Assembly (NCBI GenBank): GCA_017882615.1
Contig: JADGPD010000003.1
Span: 17,651 to 81,650 of the forward strand
Direction of reading: 5' to 3'
DNA: 64,000 bases
Source of the DNA: Thermoleophilia bacterium
GTDB lineage: Bacteria; Actinomycetota; Thermoleophilia; Gaiellales; Gaiellaceae
The position numbers and the translations under genes are program-made. A model generated the notes under the pieces. The model saw only the letters and a program-made list of their open reading frames with translations. It was not told the origin of the DNA and made no database searches. Below are positions 57,995 to 64,000 of the stretch, piece by piece. Within the stretch, counting starts at the first letter, position 1; every line of letters starts with the position of its first letter.

Positions 57995-59398
57995 TCAGCC
58001 GGAGACCTTGATCAGCACCGGCGCCCCGACTGCGCTTTCGGCGACGAGGCGGTAGAAAGCCGTTGCGCTCGGCTTGAGCGTCAACTTGAACAGCCCGGAA
58101 GCGCCGGGACTGACGTCTCGCAGCTTCTGCCAGGCGCCGCCGGTTGCGCGCATTTCGAGCGCCGGCGACTTGGCGTTCCTGGCCCGCCCCGCGATCTTCA
58201 ACTTGCTTCCGGCGACGACGGCCGTGCGCGGATACTGAAGTGCGAGCACAGTTGCCGTGAACCAGCTCGAGCGCAAACCGAGCGCCAGCTTGACGCTGTC
58301 GCCGCTGGCCTGCGAGGTCTGGGCGCCCGCGCCGGCGATCGTGACCGTCGCCACCCGCATCGAACCGTTCCTCTTCGTGGTCAGGTCGGAGATCGGCCCG
58401 CTGACGTGAAGGATCTTGGCGAGCTTCTGGGACGAGAACGTCACCGGTCCCCAGTTGTGGTACGGCGAGGTGTCGTCGTAGGGGTCGTTCACCGAGACCA
58501 GATACGGCTCGGGCGTGGCCTTGGGCCAGGCATCGGTGATCGAAGAAGTTCGGCCGCCGGAGGTCGAGAAAAAGAACGTCCGCGCCACCTCGCCGTTGTA
58601 GTAGACGACCTCGCCGGCGGTGTCCTTGACCGCCGCGGTCGATTGCGGGTACTCGCCGGAGATGCCGTAGTAGACCTGACTGCGGGTATCCGCGTAGACG
58701 TCGAAGTTCGAGCCCGCCTTGGCGGAGGCGAGCGCGTAGGTGCGCGCGACCACGGCCTGCGCCTTGAGCGCCTCGGCCGGCCAGTCGTGCGGCGACTCGC
58801 AGGGCACGACGCCATACACGTAGCGCTCGAGACCGACGCTGTTGACGAGGCTCAGCTTGTTTCCGTCGGCGATCACGCGGAATGTGCCGCCGTACTTGCG
58901 ACCGGCGTAGACCAGCGGCGAGTTGGTGGCCGTGAACGTGAGCGGTCCCGAGAGAGCCGCCGCGCCGTTTCCGTCGCCGAGGTCGACCTCGAGCGCGGAG
59001 GTCAGCTTGAGCGACAGCTGCGGCAGCTCGGATTTCGATCCGGCCGAGTCGGTGACCGAGAACGGGGTCGCCGAGGAGATCGTGAGGCTCGAGGCTCCGC
59101 TGGCGAGCAGGACCCTGATCGTCTTGGAGACGCCGGGCTGCAGATCGGTGCCCGGGTAGTAATGGGCGATCATCTGGTCGTAGGTGTAGCCGTGATTCGC
59201 ATAGCCGTAGGCGCCGTACTGGCTGAGCCCCACCCCGTGCCCCCAGCCGTGTCCCGAGAAGACCAGTGTCGCGGGCGACCAGACCAGCGACGAGGAGGCG
59301 CGAGCACGCTCGGAACCGGCGACCGCGCTTAGAGGAAGCAGCGCGAGGACGAGTCCGGCGATACCAGCGAAGAGTGCAACTTGAGCGCGATGAGTCAT
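57995..59398 (-). CDS. Secreted SpoIID/LytB-domain protein
   Basis: 467 residues. Signal peptide (about 1-28), then SGHGWGHGVGLSQYGAYGYA, the SpoIID signature, displaced to the N-terminus, followed by a SpoIID core with YVYGVVPCESPHDWPAEALKAQAV and FFFSTSGGRTSS. The C-terminal 100 residues form a beta-rich domain. SpoIID proteins are lytic transglycosylases acting on denuded glycan strands, or their relatives; here it is probably wall remodelling rather than sporulation. Confidence 0.88.
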   Translation of the reverse strand: MTHRAQVALFAGIAGLVLALLPLSAVAGSERARASSSLVWSPATLVFSGHGWGHGVGLSQYGAYGYANHGYTYDQMIAHYYPGTDLQPGVSKTIRVLLASGASSLTISSATPFSVTDSAGSKSELPQLSLKLTSALEVDLGDGNGAAALSGPLTFTATNSPLVYAGRKYGGTFRVIADGNKLSLVNSVGLERYVYGVVPCESPHDWPAEALKAQAVVARTYALASAKAGSNFDVYADTRSQVYYGISGEYPQSTAAVKDTAGEVVYYNGEVARTFFFSTSGGRTSSITDAWPKATPEPYLVSVNDPYDDTSPYHNWGPVTFSSQKLAKILHVSGPISDLTTKRNGSMRVATVTIAGAGAQTSQASGDSVKLALGLRSSWFTATVLALQYPRTAVVAGSKLKIAGRARNAKSPALEMRATGGAWQKLRDVSPGASGLFKLTLKPSATAFYRLVAESAVGAPVLIKVSG

Positions 59399-59531
59399 CA
59401 GGTCGAGCTTCGAGGCTAGCGAAACCGTCTCGAGTCGGCGGTCGCATGCGCGGCTCGGCGCACGAGGAGAAGATCGCGCCCGAGACGTCTCGAGTAGCTG
59501 CGAGACGACTTCGCCGCGCGGGCGCCGAGAC

Positions 59532-60533
59532 CTACTCGGCGTTCTCGAGCCGCTCGGCGTACTGCCGCTCGTAGTAGACGCGGTAGTGCTCGCCCGACTT
59601 GATCGAGTCCCACCAAGGGCGGTTCTCGCGGTACCAGGCTACGGTCTGGGCCAGTCCTTCCGCGAAGGAGACGACCGGCTCCCAGCCGAGCTCCTGCTTC
59701 GCCTTCTCGCAGCTGAGCGAGTAGCGGCGATCGTGGCCGGGCCGGTCTTCGACGTGCTGAAGTAGCGCAGGATCGGCGCCGGTCAGCTCGACGATTCCCT
59801 TGGCGACCTCGATGTTCTCGACCTCGTGGCCGCCGCCGATGTTGTAGATCTCGCCCGCCCGCCCGCGGCGAAGCACCGCCTCGATGCCGGCGCAGTGGTC
59901 CTCGACGTAGAGCCAGTCGCGAACTTGCCGGCCGTCGCCGTAAAGCGGAAGCGGCTCAGCGTCGAGCGCATTGGTGGTGAAGAGCGGAATCAGCTTCTCG
60001 GGATACTGGTTCGGCCCGTAGGTGTTCGAGCCGCGCGTGATGCAGGCCTGCACGCCGAAGGTGCGGACGTAAGCGGGGATGTGCAGGTCGCCGGCCGCCT
60101 TGGCGACGCTGTAGGGGCTGGAAGGGCAGAGCGGATCGGTTTCGCGCGAGGAGCCGCCCGCCTCGAGGTCACCGTAGACCTCGTCGGTGGAGACCTGGAC
60201 GTAGCGCATCCCTGTCTTGCGCACCAGCTCGAGCAGCGTCTGCGTACCGACGAACTCGGTGCGCCCGAAGTCGGTGGCGCCGAGAATCGAGCGATCGACA
60301 TGCGTATCGGCGGCGAAGTTGACGATCGCCTCGCACCCCTCCGTGGCTCGCTCCACCGCTTGTGAGTCGCAGATGTCGCCGACGGCGAGCTCGATCCCTG
60401 TTCCGTCGAGGTTGGCCGGGTTGCCGGAATAGGTGAGCTTGTCGAGCACGACGACGTCTTCGCCGGCCCGCTCGAGGCGCTTGGCGAAGTGGGAGCCGAT
60501 GAAGCCGGCGCCGCCGGTGACGAGTACACGCAT
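59532..60533 (-). CDS. rmlB: dTDP-glucose 4,6-dehydratase
   Basis: 333 residues, extended SDR. TGGAGFIGSHFAKRL at the N-terminus, STDEVYGDL with the catalytic Asp-Glu pair neighbourhood, YSVAKAAGD with Tyr/Lys, and TRGSNTYGPNQYPEKLIP. It makes dTDP-4-keto-6-deoxyglucose for rhamnose or other deoxysugars. Other rml genes are not in the window. The 133-bp gap to the SpoIID gene holds repeated GTCTCGAGT-like words but no gene. Confidence 0.94.
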   Translation of the reverse strand: MRVLVTGGAGFIGSHFAKRLERAGEDVVVLDKLTYSGNPANLDGTGIELAVGDICDSQAVERATEGCEAIVNFAADTHVDRSILGATDFGRTEFVGTQTLLELVRKTGMRYVQVSTDEVYGDLEAGGSSRETDPLCPSSPYSVAKAAGDLHIPAYVRTFGVQACITRGSNTYGPNQYPEKLIPLFTTNALDAEPLPLYGDGRQVRDWLYVEDHCAGIEAVLRRGRAGEIYNIGGGHEVENIEVAKGIVELTGADPALLQHVEDRPGHDRRYSLSCEKAKQELGWEPVVSFAEGLAQTVAWYRENRPWWDSIKSGEHYRVYYERQYAERLENAE

Positions 60534-60587
60534 TACGGGGAAGCCTAATCACCTTATGCGCGCGAGGCGGCAGCCGATGTTCGCAAT

Positions 60588-61811
60588 ATGAGCCGAAGAC
60601 TGTTTGGTACGACCTTGCTGGCGCTTTACGTAGTCACAGCGCTCTCGCTTGGCGCGACCGGATACGGGCTGTCGACTTCCCACAACACGACCCAGCTGTT
60701 GCAGACGATCGTGGCGCTGATCGCGGCGAGCTGCGCGCTGACAGGAGCCGAGCTGCTTCGCCGCTACTCTCCGCAAAGGCTGCTCGAGGGCGAGGATATG
60801 ACGGGCTTGCCTGGTCGCAGCCGGCTTCTCGCAGACTTGAATCAAGCGCTCGGCAGCGCCACTTCCGACAGTCCCACCCTGCTCGTTCTGCTCGATCTGA
60901 TCGGCTTCAAGGAGTACAACGACACCTTCGGCTATCCGGCCGGCGACGCCTTGCTCAAGCGCCTGGCAGGCAAGCTCTCGCGTGTTGCGGCGACGCGCGG
61001 CAGTGCATACCGCCTCGACGGCGACGAATTCGCCGCCTTGCTCACGGTCGACGGTGACGTCGGTCAGCTTGCCGACCTGACCGCGTCGGCGCTGGTCGAA
61101 GAGGGGGACGGATTCGCCGTCGCGCCCTGCTACGGAACGGCGCTGCTTCCCTTCGAAGGGAAAACGGCCTCGGATGCGCTGCGGGTGGCGAACGAGCGGA
61201 TGTATGCGCTCAAGTACTCGCTGCGCCCGTCGGCCGGAACGCTTCAGTCCAACGAGGTGTTGATGGAAGCGCTCGCCAAGCGCGGCCCCGACTGCGGCGA
61301 CCACCTACATGGGCTGGCCGAGATCGTGGAGGCCGTCGCCGTCAAGCTGGGCGTCGGCTTCGAGGAGCTGGAGCAGATCAGGATGGCGGCCGAGCTGCAC
61401 GACGTCGGTAAGACGGCGCTGCCGACCACGATCCTGCAGAAGAGCTTCCCGCTCGATCGAGAGGAGCGGAAATTCGTCGAGCGCCACTCGATGATCGGCG
61501 AGCGCATCTTGCATGCCGCCCCGGCCTTGCACAAGGTCGCGCGGATCATCCGCTGGACGCACGAAAGCTACGACGGAAGCGGCTATCCCGATCATCTGAG
61601 CGGCGCCGACATCCCGCTTGGCGCGCGCATCATCGGCGTCTGCGACGCCTTCGACGCGATGATCTCGAAGCGGCCCTATCGGAAGGCGATGAGCGTGGAC
61701 GACGCCAGGACAGAGCTTCGCCGACACGCCGGCAGCCAGTTCGACCCGCTCGTCGTCGACGCGTTCTGCGCTGTGATGCAGGAGCGCGAAAGCTTCTTCC
61801 TAGCCGCGTAA
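60588..61811 (+). CDS. Membrane GGDEF plus HD-GYP protein
   Basis: 407 residues. Two hydrophobic helices (about 5-27 and 33-52), a GGDEF domain (about 70-215) and an HD-GYP domain (about 235-400). The GGDEF signature is DGDEF (RLDGDEFAAL), a change at the first Gly. The HD-GYP part is complete: ELHDVGKTALP, THESYDGSGYPDHL, IIGVCDAFDAM. It probably degrades cyclic di-GMP, with the GGDEF domain either weakly active or sensing GTP. Divergent from rmlB. Confidence 0.9.
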   Translation: MSRRLFGTTLLALYVVTALSLGATGYGLSTSHNTTQLLQTIVALIAASCALTGAELLRRYSPQRLLEGEDMTGLPGRSRLLADLNQALGSATSDSPTLLVLLDLIGFKEYNDTFGYPAGDALLKRLAGKLSRVAATRGSAYRLDGDEFAALLTVDGDVGQLADLTASALVEEGDGFAVAPCYGTALLPFEGKTASDALRVANERMYALKYSLRPSAGTLQSNEVLMEALAKRGPDCGDHLHGLAEIVEAVAVKLGVGFEELEQIRMAAELHDVGKTALPTTILQKSFPLDREERKFVERHSMIGERILHAAPALHKVARIIRWTHESYDGSGYPDHLSGADIPLGARIIGVCDAFDAMISKRPYRKAMSVDDARTELRRHAGSQFDPLVVDAFCAVMQERESFFLAA

Positions 61812-62096
61812 CCTTCTCGCGTCCGCGGCCGGCTGATCCGTGCGGCCAGGCGCGACTGGCCTCCCGAATCCGCCTGGCGCCGCTGGCGGCACGATCCTCT
61901 TCGAGCCCGTGTGTCCACGCTGTGCTCTCCGGGCTCGCACCACCAGCGGCGCCCCGAGAAAACGAGAGCGATTCTCTCTTGGACTCGTCCTGACTTTGGC
62001 GAAGCCTGGGCGAAAGGATGAAGTCTGGACCGCTAGAGTGAAACGGCTGGCGCAGGCTCAAATAGCGAGTTCCCCGAGCAGAAGGCGCTATAAGAA
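61812..62096. repeat. sufC upstream gap with repeat family 2, copy 2
   Basis: 285 bp. GGGCTCGCAC (61931-61940), three bases, then CAGCGGCGCCCCGAGAAA (61944-61961), and TGGACTCG at 61980-61987 repeat the layout found at 12048-12101. A GAGAG-CGATT-CTCTC hairpin sits between the last two blocks, where copy 1 has a GAGGGG/CCCCTC hairpin. A GC-rich inverted repeat lies at about 61850-61895. The sufC promoter should be in the last 100 bp. Confidence 0.55.
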
Positions 62097-62876
62097 ATGG
62101 CACTACTCGAGATAAAAGATCTTCACATCGCGCTGAACGACGGAAGCGAGATCGTCAAGGGCATCGACCTCAAGGTCGAAAGCGGCGAGGTGCACGCGAT
62201 CATGGGCCCGAACGGTTCGGGCAAGTCGACGCTCGCGCAAGCGCTGATGGGGCATCCCGCCTACCGGATCAGCTCCGGCGACGTGCTCCTGGACGGCGCC
62301 AGCCTGCTCGCGCTCGGGCCTGACGAGCGTGCCCAGAAGGGCCTCTTCCTGGCGTTTCAGTATCCCTACGCCATCCCGGGCGTGACCGTGACGAGCTTCT
62401 TGCGCTCGGCGATGAATGCGCTGCGCAAGGCGCGCGCCGGCGGCGAGGACGACCCGATTCCGATTCCCGAGTTCCGCAAGCAGCTGGCGGCGGCGACCGA
62501 GCGGCTGAAGGTGCCGCGCGAGCTGCTCGGCCGCTATCTGAACGACGGCTTCTCGGGCGGAGAGAAAAAGCGGGTCGAGATTCTCCAGCTGGCGCTTCTC
62601 CATCCCCGGCTCGCGGTGCTCGACGAGACCGATTCCGGGCTCGACATCGACGCCTTGAAGACGATCGCCGGCGGCGTCAGCGACCTGGTCGGGCCCGAGA
62701 TGGGCGCGGTGGTCATCACTCACTACCAGCGCATCCTCAACTACATCCGCCCCGACTACGTTCACGTCTTCGCCGGCGGCCGCTTCGTCGCCGAGGGCGG
62801 CCCCGAGCTGGCCGAACAGCTTGAATCCGAAGGCTACGACGCCTACCTGCCCGAGGCGCCGAGCGGAGCGAGCTAG
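62097..62876 (+). CDS. sufC: Fe-S assembly ATPase SufC
   Basis: An ABC ATPase of 259 residues with Walker [10 protein letters not shown], the SufC-type Q-loop [13 protein letters not shown], signature [16 protein letters not shown], Walker [13 protein letters not shown] and H-loop VITHYQRIL. It works with SufB and SufD in iron-sulfur cluster assembly. Its TAG stop overlaps the sufB GTG by one base. Confidence 0.97.
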   Translation: MALLEIKDLHIALNDGSEIVKGIDLKVESGEVHAIMGPNGSGKSTLAQALMGHPAYRISSGDVLLDGASLLALGPDERAQKGLFLAFQYPYAIPGVTVTSFLRSAMNALRKARAGGEDDPIPIPEFRKQLAAATERLKVPRELLGRYLNDGFSGGEKKRVEILQLALLHPRLAVLDETDSGLDIDALKTIAGGVSDLVGPEMGAVVITHYQRILNYIRPDYVHVFAGGRFVAEGGPELAEQLESEGYDAYLPEAPSGAS

Positions 62877-64000
62877 TGAGCGCGCCTGGGGGCGAGCCCG
62901 AGTCAGACGTCTCGCAGATCGGGCGCGACTACAAGTACGGCTTTCACACCAACGACGAGCCCACGTTCAGCACCGGCCGCGGGCTCACGCGCGAGGTCGT
63001 GGAGACGATCTCGGCCCAGAAGAGCGAGCCGGCCTGGATGCTCGAGCGACGGCTCGAGGCCTACGAGCACTTCCTCACGCGCCCAATTCCGGATTGGGGC
63101 GGCGACCTCTCGAAGATCGACTTCGACTCGATCTTCTACTACGTCAAGCCGACCCAGAGCGAGGCCGCCTCGTGGGAGGAGCTACCGCCCGACATCAAGA
63201 ACACCTGGGACCGGCTCGGCATCCCGGAGGCCGAGAAGAAGTACCTGGCCGGGGTGGGCGCCCAGTACGAGTCGGAGGTCGTCTACCACAAGCTGCAGGA
63301 AGAGCTGGTGCGCCAGGGCGTCGTCTTCCTCGGCATGGACGTCGGACTGCGCGATCACGAGGAGATCGTGCGCGAGCACTTCGGCAAGATCGTTCCCTTC
63401 CGCGACAACAAGTTCTCGGCGCTGAACACCGCGGTCTGGTCGGGCGGCTCCTTCATCTACGTGCCGCCGGGCGTCAAGGTCGAGATGCCGCTGCAGGCCT
63501 ACTTCCGCATCAACGCGGAGAACATGGGCCAGTTCGAGCGCACCCTGATCGTCGTCGACGAGGGAGCCTTCGTGCACTACGTGGAGGGCTGTACGGCGCC
63601 GATCTACTCCTCGGACTCGCTGCACGCCGCGGTGGTCGAGATCATCGTCAAGCCGGGCGGGCGCTGCCGCTACACGACGATCCAGAACTGGTCGACCAAC
63701 GTCTACAACCTGGTCACCAAGCGCGCCGTGGCGCAGGAGAACGCGACCGTCGAGTGGGTTGACGGAAACCTTGGCTCGAAGCTGACGATGAAATATCCGG
63801 CCATCTGGCTGACCGGCGAGGGAGCGCACGGCGAGGTGCTCTCGATCGCCTTTGCCGGACCGGGCCAGCACCAGGACACCGGCGCCAAGGCGGTGCACGC
63901 AGCGCCGAACACGACAAGCGTGATCACCGCCAAGTCGATCTCGCGCGGCGGCGGGCGGGCCGGCTACCGCGGTCTGGTCGACGTGGCCTCGGGCGCGCGC
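62876..64000 (+). CDS. sufB: Fe-S assembly scaffold SufB (partial, 3' end outside window)
   Basis: First 375 codons of SufB from GTG 62876, open to the last base of the window. Typical segments are [56 protein letters not shown] and [19 protein letters not shown]. It builds the cluster with SufC/SufD. No intein interrupts the part seen. sufC-sufB order suggests sufD and sufS follow. Confidence 0.96.
   Translation, partial: MSAPGGEPESDVSQIGRDYKYGFHTNDEPTFSTGRGLTREVVETISAQKSEPAWMLERRLEAYEHFLTRPIPDWGGDLSKIDFDSIFYYVKPTQSEAASWEELPPDIKNTWDRLGIPEAEKKYLAGVGAQYESEVVYHKLQEELVRQGVVFLGMDVGLRDHEEIVREHFGKIVPFRDNKFSALNTAVWSGGSFIYVPPGVKVEMPLQAYFRINAENMGQFERTLIVVDEGAFVHYVEGCTAPIYSSDSLHAAVVEIIVKPGGRCRYTTIQNWSTNVYNLVTKRAVAQENATVEWVDGNLGSKLTMKYPAIWLTGEGAHGEVLSIAFAGPGQHQDTGAKAVHAAPNTTSVITAKSISRGGGRAGYRGLVDVASGAR

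Noticed and set aside
57930..59447. 505-residue frame overlapping the SpoIID gene on the same strand
   Set aside because: Arg/Gly-rich, low-complexity shadow; the other frame has a signal peptide and the full SpoIID motifs.
61840..62115. 91-residue frame with CPRC before sufC
   Set aside because: It runs over repeat family 2 and past the sufC start, has no SD, and its composition looks random.

Overview
The window is a GC-rich bacterial chromosome segment with dense, mostly overlapping genes. The gene set (ParAB, two L,D-transpeptidases, an ANTAR regulator, a DUF151 nuclease and a rpmH-rnpA-yidD-yidC-jag-rsmG-parA-parB block back to back with dnaA-dnaN-recF-dciA-gyrB-gyrA) suggests a deep-branching actinobacterium. 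Class Thermoleophilia is my best guess, from gene content and style only; no rRNA gene is present to prove it.

Layout. 0-10.5 kb: a two-component system, a degenerate M28 membrane protein, PBP1A, an MscS channel, a substrate-binding lipoprotein with a HAD hydrolase and a CPBP protease, and an L,D-transpeptidase. 10.5-12.1 kb: chorismate mutase, DUF151 nuclease and tRNA-Ile, with two copies of a structured repeat. 12.1-18.3 kb: SDR, glycogen-debranching-like enzyme, LapA-like protein, ANTAR regulator, ice-binding-like protein and a second L,D-transpeptidase. 18.3-32.5 kb: the replication-origin region. The leftward operon covers segregation, 16S rRNA methylation, membrane insertion and RNase P; the rightward genes cover initiation, clamp, recombination and gyrase. 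DnaA boxes lie between rpmH and dnaA. 32.5-41 kb: galT, birA, an ECF-like sigma factor translationally coupled to fabZ-fabH-fabD-fabG-fabF, then accD-accA, giving most of type II fatty-acid initiation and elongation but no acyl carrier protein gene. 41-48.4 kb: a phosphate locus (PhoB-like regulator, two tiny coupled zinc-ribbon genes, soluble PhoR-like kinase, pstS divergent from pstCAB-phoU). 48.4-52 kb: methyltransferase, HD-GYP protein with a 70-residue partner, and a small tRNA-Lys-associated insertion carrying a von Willebrand factor A protein. 52-64 kb: surface-polysaccharide genes (wecB, wecC, Gfo/Idh, acyltransferase), secreted proteins, SpoIID, rmlB, a GGDEF/HD-GYP protein, and sufC-sufB, with sufB cut by the window end.

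The most unusual signal is a repeat of about 200 bp present in three near-complete copies and one internally deleted copy. One copy directly follows tRNA-Ile, one follows a 32-bp exact duplicate of the tRNA-Lys 3' end, and the deleted copy follows the intact tRNA-Lys. Its 5' hairpin is kept by compensatory base changes, so it looks like a structured RNA or mobile element tied to tRNA 3' ends. The segment between the two tRNA-Lys 3' ends holds the VWA gene and looks like an insertion. Also notable are a translationally coupled pair of 53- and 49-residue zinc-ribbon genes inside the phosphate locus, a long hairpin in front of the ANTAR gene, and a hairpin/T-tract that runs into the gyrB start codon. 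Start codons follow a strong overlap habit (ATGA, GTGA, TGATG), which I used to fix many starts.
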